Assembly: GCF_038070315.1 (NCBI RefSeq)
Contig: NZ_JBBPCC010000010.1
Span: forward strand, 62,001-126,000
DNA length: 64,000 nucleotides
From: Paenibacillus_G filicis
GTDB lineage: Bacteria; Bacillota; Bacilli; Paenibacillales; NBRC-103111
Reading direction: 5' to 3'
Shown: positions 26,141 through 35,114 of the stretch, piece after piece
How positions within the stretch are numbered: position 1 is the stretch's first letter
How the letters are laid out: each line of letters starts with the position of its first letter
The notes under the pieces: model-generated
Database searches by the model: none
Seen by the model: the letters and a program-made list of their open reading frames with translations, nothing else
What the model was told of the DNA's origin: nothing
Position numbers and translations under genes: made by a program

Positions 26141-27439
26141 ATGAAATTTGCGATCATTGCGGATGACTTGACCGGCGCCAATGACAGCGGGGTTCAATTG
26201 GCCCAGTACGGCTTGCATACCTCCGTGTTGTTCCAAATGAATGCCGGGGCGCTGCATAGCTGCGATGCGGTTGTATGGAATACGGACAGCCGGTCCTGTT
26301 CGCCTGACGAGGCGTATGCCCGAGCGAAGAGCGCTTCGGAGTTTGTCCGGACGGTAGAGCCGGAGGTGATCTACAAGAAAATCGACTCAACCCTGAGAGG
26401 AAATATCGGGTATGAGATCGATGCGATGTTCGACACCTTCCAGCCTGATTTTGTTATTGTCGCTCCGGCGTATCCGAGTAACGGCCGGAGGATCGTGAAC
26501 GGTTATCACTATCTGCATGGTCAGCCGCTGCACGAGACCGAGGTCGCCTCCGATCCCAAGACGCCGGTGACCGAGTCGTTCGTGCCCAAGCTCCTGCAGA
26601 CACAGACGCAGCGTTCCGTAGAGCTGGTCACCTGCGACGAGCTGAGAAGGGGTGCGGGGGTCATAGAGGCCAGGCTGGAAGGCTTCCGCCAAGCGGGCGT
26701 TCCTTATATTGTGTTCGATGCCGATAGGGAAGCGGATATCGAGCTGATGGTCGAAGCCGTGAGGCGAACGAAGTACCGGGTTGTCTGGGTCGGCTCCGCG
26801 GGGCTGGTGCAGTCTCTGGCTTCCCATGACGTCCTGGAGCATAAGGAGGATCTGTTGTCCGCGGAGAAGGGAAGCTCCGTGATTGTGGTGGTCGGCAGCG
26901 TCAGCGGCCGGTCGCGCGGACAGCTTGAGGAACTGCTGAGCCGTGCGGATGTCGAGGGGGTGGGGCTGCGCTCCGACCGGATCGTCGCAGATGGCGAAGC
27001 CCGCCGTGAGGAGATGGACCGGGTATACCAACGGGCCGCTCAGCTATTAGGCGTCCATAAGCATCTGGCGCTGTATTCGACAGCTTCCGAGGAGGACAGG
27101 CTGCTTACGAAGCAGGCAGGAGCCGCCCTGGGCCTGGATGCGACGGCGATTAGCGACTTGATCTCGGCCGCGCTCGGCGAGACGGTCGTTCGCTTGCTGG
27201 AGCAGTTTGAGTCGAGCGGCCTTGTGCTGACTGGCGGGGATACAGCGGTACAGGTGTGCAGGCAGCTCGGTGCCGAGCGGCTGGATCTCATCGGCGAGGT
27301 GGAGCCGGGTGTCCCTGTGGGAAGGCTCATGGGAATGGGAGCCAAGGAGCTTTTTGTCGTGACGAAGGCTGGCAGCTTCGGTACGGATAAGGTATTGCTC
27401 AAGTCTGTTGATATGCTAAAGGGGGAGTCTTATTCATGA
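26141..27439 (+). CDS. Four-carbon acid sugar kinase (DUF1537; DtnK/OtnK-like)
   Basis: ATP-dependent kinase that phosphorylates a tetronate (threonate or erythronate) on O4. The start is ATG 26141, after AAGGAGA; the longer reading from 26111 overlaps the previous gene's trailer. The N-terminal substrate domain has IIADDLTGANDSGVQ and YKKIDSTLRGNIGYE, both signatures of the family, with VIVAPAYPSNGRRIVNGYHY. The C-terminal nucleotide-binding domain has VVVGSVSGRSRGQ, GLVLTGGDTAV and KAGSFG. 432 aa, as expected. Its product is the substrate type of the PdxA2 enzyme encoded next, with a 4-bp ATGA overlap. Confidence 0.92.
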   Translation: MKFAIIADDLTGANDSGVQLAQYGLHTSVLFQMNAGALHSCDAVVWNTDSRSCSPDEAYARAKSASEFVRTVEPEVIYKKIDSTLRGNIGYEIDAMFDTFQPDFVIVAPAYPSNGRRIVNGYHYLHGQPLHETEVASDPKTPVTESFVPKLLQTQTQRSVELVTCDELRRGAGVIEARLEGFRQAGVPYIVFDADREADIELMVEAVRRTKYRVVWVGSAGLVQSLASHDVLEHKEDLLSAEKGSSVIVVVGSVSGRSRGQLEELLSRADVEGVGLRSDRIVADGEARREEMDRVYQRAAQLLGVHKHLALYSTASEEDRLLTKQAGAALGLDATAISDLISAALGETVVRLLEQFESSGLVLTGGDTAVQVCRQLGAERLDLIGEVEPGVPVGRLMGMGAKELFVVTKAGSFGTDKVLLKSVDMLKGESYS

Positions 27440-28446
27440 AGCCAATTATCGGAATTACGATGGGTGATGCGGCCGGCATCGGCCCGGAGATCATCGTCAA
27501 GGCGCTTCAGCGGGCTGATGTTCACGACATCTGTCGTCCGCTTGTCATCGGTGACGCCGCGATGCTGGAGCGGGCGGCTGGGGTCACCTCGGCTGCCGTG
27601 AAGGTTCAGCGGATCGCTCCGGCTGAGATCATGGAAGCAGTCTTTGAGCCGGGTATCGTGCCTTGCATCGATCTGCATCTGCTGCCTGCCGATCTTCCTT
27701 ACGGACAAATCTCTGCGGCAGCGGGAGACGCAGCCTATCAATATATCGCAGAGGCCGTCAGGCTGGCGCAGCAGGGGCGGATCGATGCGATCTGTACCGC
27801 GCCGCTGAACAAAGAAGCGCTGCATAAAGGCGGGCATCTGTTCCCGGGACATACCGAGATACTGGCCCATCTTACCGATACGGAAGATTACTCCATGATG
27901 CTGACTACGCCCAACCTCAAGGTGATCCATCTCACGACCCATGTCGGGCTGATTCAGGCGATCCGTATGATCGATCCGGAACGGACGTATAAGGTGGTTA
28001 AGCTCGCCCATGAGGTGCTGGTCCAGGCGGGCTATACGAATCCGAGCATCGCTGTCTGCGGGATCAATCCGCATGCCGGAGAGAACGGCTTATTCGGCGA
28101 GGGCGAGGAGGAGGAGAAGCTCGTGCCGGGCATCGAGCGGGCGAGAGCTGAGGGGATCAACGTAACGGGGCCATACCCTGCCGATACGCTGTTCTTCCGC
28201 GCCGCCCGCGGGGATTTCCAGATGGTGGTGGCCTGCTATCATGATCAGGGGCATGCGCCGGTGAAGGTGCTGGGCATCGAGGCTGGCGTTAATATAACGG
28301 TAGGTTTGAAGGGCGGGATTATCCGCACGTCTGTCGATCACGGGACGGCCTTCGACATCGCGGGCAAAAACATCGCCGACGAACGCAGTATGGTCGAAGC
28401 GATCCGCGCTGCCGTAGATCTGGCTCCCAAGCGCCCGGCGCTCTAA
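27436..28446 (+). CDS. pdxA2: PdxA2-type 4-phospho-tetronate dehydrogenase
   Basis: NAD-dependent oxidative decarboxylase of the PdxA family, 336 aa. Motifs include TMGDAAGIGPEIIVKAL, the metal His in THVGLIQAI, HAGENGLFG(E), CYHDQGHAPVKVLG and DHGTAFDIAG. Genuine PdxA acts in pyridoxine synthesis, but the translational coupling to a DUF1537 kinase identifies PdxA2, which converts D-threonate/D-erythronate 4-phosphate to dihydroxyacetone phosphate. A terminator follows. A second, clearly different paralog lies at 35115. Confidence 0.9.
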   Translation: MKPIIGITMGDAAGIGPEIIVKALQRADVHDICRPLVIGDAAMLERAAGVTSAAVKVQRIAPAEIMEAVFEPGIVPCIDLHLLPADLPYGQISAAAGDAAYQYIAEAVRLAQQGRIDAICTAPLNKEALHKGGHLFPGHTEILAHLTDTEDYSMMLTTPNLKVIHLTTHVGLIQAIRMIDPERTYKVVKLAHEVLVQAGYTNPSIAVCGINPHAGENGLFGEGEEEEKLVPGIERARAEGINVTGPYPADTLFFRAARGDFQMVVACYHDQGHAPVKVLGIEAGVNITVGLKGGIIRTSVDHGTAFDIAGKNIADERSMVEAIRAAVDLAPKRPAL

Positions 28447-28507
28447 TACGCTGCGAGGCTGAAGCCTAAGCACCCGGTACGGGATCAAGTATAGCAAGTG
28501 AACGAAG

Positions 28508-28546
28508 AGGCAACGGAATGCGTCAGCATGACTCCGTTGCCTTTAT
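28508..28546. terminator. Bidirectional terminator between convergent operons
   Basis: AGGCAACGGA and TCCGTTGCCT pair perfectly around a 15-nt loop and are followed by TTTATTTG. It serves the pdxA2 operon and overlaps the stop of the convergent response regulator. Confidence 0.75.
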
Positions 28547-30043
28547 TTGCGTAATGCTCGCCTGCAACTGCTTCTTGTATTCGGACGGGTAGCAGCCGGC
28601 GAACTCTTTGAACAGCTTGGTGAAGTGCCTGGCGCTGAAATATCCGACCTGCTCGGCGGCTTGCTGAACCTGGACGGATGGATCGGCCAGCAATTCCTGC
28701 GCTTTAAGCATCCGGAGCTTGGTCACGTACTGCATGAATGTCGTGCCTGTCCGCTTGTGGAACAGACTGCTCAAGTGATTGGGCGTCACACATAGCTCCT
28801 CTGCGATATGGCCCAGCGAGAGGTCTCCCGTATAGTGTTCTTCGATATAAGCGATGGTCTTGGCAACCAGGTCCGGCGTAGTTCCCGCCTGCCTGATTTT
28901 TTTGTCCAGCAGCTTTTCTCCCAGAGTCTTGAGCGACTGCAGCCAGTCGGCTCCCTGGCCAGAGGTCCACAGGGGAGCTTGGAGAGTAACGTGGAGAAAC
29001 TGCGATATAGCCCTGGACGTACTGGATGACATCTGATTGCGCAGCGATTCATACTGGGTCGTGAATTGCTCGATAGTATGCATATAGCCGACATAATTTC
29101 TCCGGTGATACTCTTCCGCCGACTTGACCGCTGTGCCACATAGCCCGGGGATCAGCGGCTGCGCAGCCGCATCGTAAAGATCGGCATGCGTCAAGCTGCG
29201 GGCAAGCCCCAACGAGCAGCGGAGATACGCATACTTGTGCAGCGTGGTGACTTCTTCCAGCAGCGAGGCATAGGAGTCGCGTTCATCCGAGACGATCAAG
29301 GTCATCACAAGACCCGGCTCTTCCATCTGCCTTACCAGCTCGGCATGCGAGGCGAAGCATCGCTGTAGCTGCTCCGCACCCTCGAGAGACGTGTATCTCC
29401 CTAGGACCGCCCACTCCCCGTTAGGCAGCAGCAAAGTGGCTACCTCCAAGTCCTTGTGATAGTACTTCGGCATCGTGGAGCTGATCGTGTGAAAGAACGG
29501 TTTGCCTGATGCTGACTTCTCCGCTTCCCCATAGCAGCTGTCCATATAGATAATCTCGCAGCGAATCCGGCAGGATGGCTGAGGCGCATTATCCCGTTCG
29601 TCCCAATTCAGAATCAGCCCGTGAAACAAGGACAGCATATCCGATTCGAACAGCTTATTTTTCTCCATGATCTGCTGGAGCGAAGTTTGCCTCAGGCGAG
29701 TAATAAGCGCATGAATTTCTTCGGCTGCGACCGGCTTGAGAAAATAGTCGACCGCCCCTACGCGGATCGCTTCCTTGGCATAAGCGAAGTCGGCGAAGCC
29801 CGTTAGGATGATCCACTGCGTATAAGGAGACAGAGGGGCTGCTTCGTGGATAGCCTCCAGGCCGGACTTGCCAGGCATCCGGATGTCGACAAAGGCAGCG
29901 TCCGGCTTGATCCGCTCCACCACCTCGATCAGTTCCTGGCCGTTGCGGGCCTCGTAAATCTGCAGGTCCGGATATATTTCCAATAAAATGTCGCTCATCG
30001 CTTCTCGGGCCAACTGCTCGTCATCGGCGATCACAATGTTCAT
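28523..30043 (-). CDS. Response regulator, YesN type
   Basis: 506-aa regulator paired with the YesM kinase upstream (overlap within ATGA). The receiver has ADDE, phospho-acceptor Asp in AAFVDIRMPGKSG and Lys in YFLKPVAAEEI. The C-terminal AraC domain has GHIAEELCVTPNHLSSLFHK and VGYFSARHFTKLFKEFAG. It is divergent from the ABC transporter operon beginning at 31945 and convergent to the LarA-DtnK-PdxA2 operon, so it probably activates one or both. Confidence 0.93.
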   Translation of the reverse strand: MNIVIADDEQLAREAMSDILLEIYPDLQIYEARNGQELIEVVERIKPDAAFVDIRMPGKSGLEAIHEAAPLSPYTQWIILTGFADFAYAKEAIRVGAVDYFLKPVAAEEIHALITRLRQTSLQQIMEKNKLFESDMLSLFHGLILNWDERDNAPQPSCRIRCEIIYMDSCYGEAEKSASGKPFFHTISSTMPKYYHKDLEVATLLLPNGEWAVLGRYTSLEGAEQLQRCFASHAELVRQMEEPGLVMTLIVSDERDSYASLLEEVTTLHKYAYLRCSLGLARSLTHADLYDAAAQPLIPGLCGTAVKSAEEYHRRNYVGYMHTIEQFTTQYESLRNQMSSSTSRAISQFLHVTLQAPLWTSGQGADWLQSLKTLGEKLLDKKIRQAGTTPDLVAKTIAYIEEHYTGDLSLGHIAEELCVTPNHLSSLFHKRTGTTFMQYVTKLRMLKAQELLADPSVQVQQAAEQVGYFSARHFTKLFKEFAGCYPSEYKKQLQASITQIKATESC

Positions 30044-31773
30044 CAGGGAAGCTCCTTTCCATTTGCGGAGATCGTGATGGTGATGGAAGTGCCTTGTCCA
30101 GCTCGGCTCTCCAGGTGAAATTCATGCTGATCCGGGAAGGCGAGCGCCAGTCGTTCCTTAACATTATTCAGCCCTACCCGCTGATCCTTCAACTGCGAGG
30201 GGTTAAAGCCCATGCCGTCGTCCACGATCCGGATGACAATCTTCTCGCCGCCCGTGCCGTCAGGGACCGCTTCGGCACTCACGGCTACCCGGCAAGGATG
30301 CTCGCAGGGCTCTACCCCATGAATGATAGCGTTTTCCACTAAAGGCTGCAGCAAGAGCTTAGGCATGCGCACATGGGCCAGTCCTGGAGCCAGGTCGATC
30401 GACATGGTTAAGCGGTCGCTGAACCTGAGACTCATCAGCTCTCCGTACTTGCGGATAATGGAGAACTCTTCCTCCAGCGTACAGGAATCCTGGGAGGTCA
30501 AGATATAACGCAGCATCCCGCTTAGCGATACGATGGATCTCTCTAACAGCGCACGCTCTCCCTTCCGGTTCAGGCTGACCAGCGCATTCAACGAATTGTA
30601 CAGAAAGTGAGGGTGAATCTGCGATTGAAGCGCCCGGAACTCGGCATCCCTCAGATTCAGCTTGGTACGGAATTCATTAATAATCAATTCATCGAGCTGA
30701 TCGATCATCCGGTTCAGTACGCTGCCGAGCTGAGCGACCTCATCTTGGCCCTGCACACGAACACGTTTGTTCATATTGCCATGCTGAACCTGACGCATGA
30801 CACCGATCATTTCCTTGAACGGGGTCAGCAAGGTCCGGGAATAGGCAAAGAACAAAAAGAAGGTTAGCAATACTCCGCCGACGGCGAAGGCTGCCCCCGT
30901 TACCTTCATCCAGTGAACCTTGGAGGCCAGCTCAGCCTTGGATAGCCAGACGGTAATCTCCCAGGAGCTGGTCGGTATTTCTCTGGTAACGGATACATAG
31001 GAATGCTGCCGGTCTTGCAGATTCTCCGGGTTTTGCCCGGACAGGGACGTGTTGGAGTAGATCAGCTTGTGATCCTTATCGGTAATGGTGACAATCGAGT
31101 TCACATTGAAGGAGAACTGCCTGACGATTTTATCCAGAATCACCGTATCGGCATCCGCCATAATGACGGCCAGCGGCTGCCTGGAATCCGGATCCTTGAT
31201 CAGCCGGGCGACGGAAAATACGTCGGGAACGGCAGACAGCTTCAGATAATCCTGCGGATGAACCGTCACGAAGGCCACTCTTCCGTTCGCCTTCACCGCT
31301 TCCTGATACCAGGACGACTCGGTATACGGATAATCCGTGCGGACCTCGGTCAGCTGGGAGCTGCTGTCATTGTAGTAGACGGAGCCGTCGATCGTGACGA
31401 GCAAGGTCCCTAGTATATCCTTGCGCAAATTCACGAGCAGGTTCGGGAGCGTATGGTACAGCGTATAGTCTGCCTTGTATTTGGAATAATCATCCACAGG
31501 GCTCCGTAAGCTTCGGGCCTTTAGCTTCAGCGAGTTCATGACTTCATTGTTCGTATAAGGAGAGATGGTGACCCGTTCGAGGTCATCCAGATACGTTTGG
31601 ATATTGCCGGTGAGGCCGACCAGTGTTTCGTTGGTCAGCTTCTCGGTTTCGGCCGTTATGATTTTAATATAATAGGACGGCATGACGAAAGCGATGATAA
31701 CTACAGGAAGCAGGATCGTTAACGAATAGAGCAGAACCAGCTTCACCCGGATGGAGAGAAAGGGCTTATTCAA
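30043..31773 (-). CDS. Sensor histidine kinase, YesM type
   Basis: 576-aa membrane kinase. A first helix at about residues 12-33 (LVLLYSLTILLPVVIIAFVM), an extracellular double-Cache-like sensor (about 35-285), a second helix at about 295-315, HAMP, then IHPHFLYNSLNAL with the phospho-acceptor His, N box ENAIIHG and G box VDDGMGFN. It is coupled to the response regulator. The extracellular ligand is presumably the sugar imported by the divergent ABC transporter. Confidence 0.93.
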   Translation of the reverse strand: MNKPFLSIRVKLVLLYSLTILLPVVIIAFVMPSYYIKIITAETEKLTNETLVGLTGNIQTYLDDLERVTISPYTNNEVMNSLKLKARSLRSPVDDYSKYKADYTLYHTLPNLLVNLRKDILGTLLVTIDGSVYYNDSSSQLTEVRTDYPYTESSWYQEAVKANGRVAFVTVHPQDYLKLSAVPDVFSVARLIKDPDSRQPLAVIMADADTVILDKIVRQFSFNVNSIVTITDKDHKLIYSNTSLSGQNPENLQDRQHSYVSVTREIPTSSWEITVWLSKAELASKVHWMKVTGAAFAVGGVLLTFFLFFAYSRTLLTPFKEMIGVMRQVQHGNMNKRVRVQGQDEVAQLGSVLNRMIDQLDELIINEFRTKLNLRDAEFRALQSQIHPHFLYNSLNALVSLNRKGERALLERSIVSLSGMLRYILTSQDSCTLEEEFSIIRKYGELMSLRFSDRLTMSIDLAPGLAHVRMPKLLLQPLVENAIIHGVEPCEHPCRVAVSAEAVPDGTGGEKIVIRIVDDGMGFNPSQLKDQRVGLNNVKERLALAFPDQHEFHLESRAGQGTSITITISANGKELP

Positions 31774-31877
31774 CGGCGGCTCCCCCTGCGGTATTCAGTT
31801 TGTGGTCGATTATACTGTAAATGTTACAGGGTAGCAAGATTAATTATGAGCGCTTCAAATCGTAGATTCAGCGCATA

Positions 31878-31891
31878 TGTAAACCCTTACA
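31878..31891 (+). promoter_or_regulatory. Possible cre (CcpA) site before the ABC operon
   Basis: TGTAAACCCTTACA matches the cre consensus TGWAANCGNTNWCA at all but one position, with CC in place of the central CG. Two further bases (A and T) extend the dyad to ATGTAA/TTACAT. Its place just upstream of a sugar transporter operon fits catabolite repression, but the central mismatch lowers confidence. Confidence 0.45.
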
Positions 31892-31944
31892 TCCATGATA
31901 AGATTTTCGTGTGATGCACATCATACATGATAAGAGGTGGGTAC

Positions 31945-33243
31945 ATGAGCAAGAAATGGAAAGTGTCGTTGGCAGTAACCCTGGTATCAGCTTTGGCGAT
32001 AAGCGGCTGTTCCCAGCGTCCAGAATCAGCCTCTCCCGGAGCATCAAGCGGGAAAGAGGGCGGCACGGGAACTAGTATTTCCAAAAAAACCTTAACGATG
32101 ATGAGTAATGTCGCGGACCAGCCTGTCCAGGATGTATATCGTCAGATCCTCAATGATTTCACCAAGGAAAATCCGGATATCGCGGTCAACATTCAGTTCC
32201 CAGGGTCCGCTTACGAGAACAACATGAAGGTCAAGATGGCGGCTAACGATCTTCCCGACGTCTTCGATACGCATGGATGGGCTCAGATCCGCTATGGGGA
32301 ATACCTCGCCGACCTGCGGGACGAGCCATGGACCCAGCAATTGACCGATACGATTCAGCCCGTCATCACCGACAAAACAGGTAAGGTCTACGTGCTGCCG
32401 CTGAGCGAAGCCAAGGACGGTATCATGTACAATGTCGACATGCTGAACAAGTACAAGCTGGAGCCGCCCAAGACGCTGGATGAGCTGATTGCGGCGGGCG
32501 AGAAGATCAAGAAGGAGAGCGGCGGAAAGACCGTTCCATTTTTCTTCTCGGGAATAGACGAGAGCACGATCGGCACCTTCTTCGATTACTTTGCGAACTC
32601 TTTGTTGATCAGTCCGGCCAACAATTCCGCAGAGGCGCTGCTCAATCATTCCTTCGACTGGAGCAAGTGGACGACGCTCCCCGAGAAGCTGCTGGATATC
32701 AAAAACCGCGGCTTGATTAACGAAGATTTCCTGACGGCCAAGCGGAGCGATATTCCTGGAGCCTTCACGGCGGAGAAGGTAGCCTTTGTCCTGCTGGCTC
32801 CATCCTTTGTGGACGCGGTACACAAGTTGAAGCCGGACATGAAGATCGGACTGATGCCGATTCCCTCGATCGCAGCGGACGATCAGCCGAATTTTTCCGG
32901 AGGCGAGCGGGCCACGATGGGGATTTGGAAAGACTCCAAGCAAATTCCCGAGGCCAAGAAGCTGCTCACGTTCTTCGCGAAGGCGGACAACATGACCAAG
33001 ATTGCCAATGTGACGAAGCTGCAGCCTGGCTTGAAGGGCATCGAGTCGCAGCATGATCTGACCGAGTATTACAAGAAATATGCCGATATTCGTGTATTCC
33101 CTTACTTCGACCGCGTGTATCTGCCTAACGGCATGTGGAGCGTCATGTCCAAATCGGGCACCGAGCTGCTGGCCGGACGCATTACACCCAAGGATTACAC
33201 AAATACGATGAAGCAGGAAACGGAGCGTCTACGCAAAAACTAG
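31945..33243 (+). CDS. Sugar ABC transporter substrate-binding lipoprotein
   Basis: Extracellular binding lipoprotein of the family 1 (maltose/multiple-sugar) type, 432 aa. The start is ATG 31945 after AGAGGTGGG. Residues 1-22 are a signal peptide with lipobox AISGC. A Gly/Ser-rich linker precedes the mature domain, with GSAYENNMKVKMAANDLPDV and WAQIRYGEYLADL as typical of the fold. It heads an operon with two permeases, a PdxA paralog and a GH4 glycosidase. No ATPase gene is present; such importers usually share an MsmX-type ATPase encoded elsewhere. Confidence 0.93.
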   Translation: MSKKWKVSLAVTLVSALAISGCSQRPESASPGASSGKEGGTGTSISKKTLTMMSNVADQPVQDVYRQILNDFTKENPDIAVNIQFPGSAYENNMKVKMAANDLPDVFDTHGWAQIRYGEYLADLRDEPWTQQLTDTIQPVITDKTGKVYVLPLSEAKDGIMYNVDMLNKYKLEPPKTLDELIAAGEKIKKESGGKTVPFFFSGIDESTIGTFFDYFANSLLISPANNSAEALLNHSFDWSKWTTLPEKLLDIKNRGLINEDFLTAKRSDIPGAFTAEKVAFVLLAPSFVDAVHKLKPDMKIGLMPIPSIAADDQPNFSGGERATMGIWKDSKQIPEAKKLLTFFAKADNMTKIANVTKLQPGLKGIESQHDLTEYYKKYADIRVFPYFDRVYLPNGMWSVMSKSGTELLAGRITPKDYTNTMKQETERLRKN

Positions 33244-33323
33244 TGTCAGCAAACGGACGGGACGTGTCCGTGCAGGGTACTCCAGCCCGTTGTCTCGTGT
33301 CTTCATGTAAGGAGAGGTGAATC

Positions 33324-34253
33324 ATGGAAACTGTACATGCTAAAGTTACCGAACGGAAAGCCGTGAGAGGCCGCATTCGCCGCTGGATGACCTCGCCATC
33401 CTCGATAAATCTGATGTATGTGCCCGCATTCCTGCTCTTTGTCCTGTTTATCTACTATCCGTTCACCAAGGGAATCTCCATTTCCCTGACGAATTGGGAC
33501 GGCTACTCCCAGACGTCGCGGTTTATCGGGCTGGATAATTACCGGCGCATGCTCACCGATCACCGGATCGGCACGGTTATTCTCAATACATTGATCTACG
33601 GCATCGGAAGTACCATTCTCCAGAATGTCATCGGTCTGGCCTACGCCGTATTTCTAAACACCAGCCTGCGGGGCAAGACGGTCATCCGTACGATCGTGTA
33701 TCTTCCGGTCATCGTCAGTCCTCTTGTCATGGGCTATATCTGGTATTTTTTCTTCCAATACAATGGAGGCGCTCTCAACGACATTATCTTGCTGTTCCGC
33801 GATAAGCCGATCAATCTGCTGGCGGATACGAACCTGAATGTCTGGATCATTACGCTGGTGAACACCTACCAGTTTCTCGGGGTAGCCATGATCATCTTCC
33901 TGGCCGGTCTGCAGTCGATTTCCAAGGAATACTATGAGGCTGCGGAGATGGACGGCGCCTCCGGCTTCTCGAGATTCAGGAACATCACGCTGCCGCTGCT
34001 CGCACCAGCTATTACGATCAATATCGTCCTGAACCTGATCGGCGGCTTGAAACTGTTCGACGTCATCACGTCTCTGACCAATGGAGGACCGGGCTATGCC
34101 TCGGCTTCCTTGTCCACGATGATCTACCAGCTGTATTTTGCTCATCAGGATGCAGGCTATGCGGCAGCGCTTGGAAATTTCATGTTTCTGATGATTTCGC
34201 TGATCGGACTGACAGCCTTGTACTATTTGCGTAAAAAGGAGATTTCCGTATGA
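33324..34253 (+). CDS. Sugar ABC transporter permease (MalF/UgpA-like)
   Basis: 309-aa inner-membrane permease with six predicted helices. The EAA loop that contacts the ATPase is EYYEAAEMDGASGFSRFRNI, followed by TLPLLAPA. An 80-bp leader separates it from the lipoprotein gene, allowing differential expression. AGGAGAGG is a good ribosome site. It overlaps the next permease by 4 bp. Confidence 0.93.
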   Translation: METVHAKVTERKAVRGRIRRWMTSPSSINLMYVPAFLLFVLFIYYPFTKGISISLTNWDGYSQTSRFIGLDNYRRMLTDHRIGTVILNTLIYGIGSTILQNVIGLAYAVFLNTSLRGKTVIRTIVYLPVIVSPLVMGYIWYFFFQYNGGALNDIILLFRDKPINLLADTNLNVWIITLVNTYQFLGVAMIIFLAGLQSISKEYYEAAEMDGASGFSRFRNITLPLLAPAITINIVLNLIGGLKLFDVITSLTNGGPGYASASLSTMIYQLYFAHQDAGYAAALGNFMFLMISLIGLTALYYLRKKEISV

Positions 34254-35065
34254 AGAAATCCGCGACGCTGTATACCCTGGCGGGTGTGGGGATAGCTATT
34301 CTGCATATTATTCCTTTTTATGTGCTGCTTACGACTTCGTTCAAGGATGCCATGGATACGAGCTCCAAATGGGTCATGCCAGGCTATGTATCCTGGGACA
34401 ACTTTACGCATGCCTGGCAGCTGGCCGGGCTGGATAAGGCCTTTGTCAGCACGACGGTCGTAACGGTATGCTCGCTCGCGCTGATCCTGATGCTCGGCTC
34501 AATGGCGGCGTTCCCGCTGGCCCGTCACCGGAGCAGGCTCAACCGGTGGATGTACGGATTTTTCGTCAGCGCTCTGATCGTGCCGCCGCTTACGATTCTC
34601 GTTCCTTTGTACCGCATGTTTGTGGATATCGGGGCTATGAACACCTATGCGGGGATCATTGTGCTGCATGTAACCTTCCATCTCTCGATGGCGATCTTCT
34701 TGTTCACAGGCTTCATCAGTACGATTCCCAAAGAGCTGGACGAAGCTGCGATGATCGACGGGGCATCCCGGATCGGCTTGTTCTTCCGCATTATTCTGCC
34801 GGTGCTGATGCCGATTACCGCGACGGTCATCATCATGAACGGCGTATCGATCTGGAATGACTATCAGTTCTCGGTATTCTTCCTGCAGAAAATAGAAACC
34901 CGCACCATTACCGTTGCGCTGTCGACATTCTTCGGCGAGAACAACGCCAACATCGGCTGGGTAGCCGCCGGCTCCTTGCTGGCCGCTGTGCCGAGCATTG
35001 CACTGTATCTGTTTTTGCAAAGATATTTCATCGCGGGGATGACTTCCGGCGCAGTTAAGGGATAA
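34250..35065 (+). CDS. Sugar ABC transporter permease (MalG/UgpE-like)
   Basis: 271-aa permease with six helices and the EAA loop KELDEAAMIDGASRIGLFFR followed by IILPVLMPI. It ends with the MalG-type SGAVKG tail. It forms the membrane channel with the preceding permease. Confidence 0.93.
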   Translation: MKKSATLYTLAGVGIAILHIIPFYVLLTTSFKDAMDTSSKWVMPGYVSWDNFTHAWQLAGLDKAFVSTTVVTVCSLALILMLGSMAAFPLARHRSRLNRWMYGFFVSALIVPPLTILVPLYRMFVDIGAMNTYAGIIVLHVTFHLSMAIFLFTGFISTIPKELDEAAMIDGASRIGLFFRIILPVLMPITATVIIMNGVSIWNDYQFSVFFLQKIETRTITVALSTFFGENNANIGWVAAGSLLAAVPSIALYLFLQRYFIAGMTSGAVKG

Positions 35066-35114
35066 AAGATCTGCACAGCATGCTGGCAGACGGAGAAAGG
35101 GAAGGGAATCAAAC

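Noticed and set aside
28523..30043. Frameshift or split of the second response regulator
   Set aside because: The frame is continuous from receiver to AraC domain with all motifs.
32092..33054. 320-codon open frame antisense to the binding protein
   Set aside because: No start signal, no domain, and composition typical of a shadow; the plus-strand lipoprotein has clear motifs.
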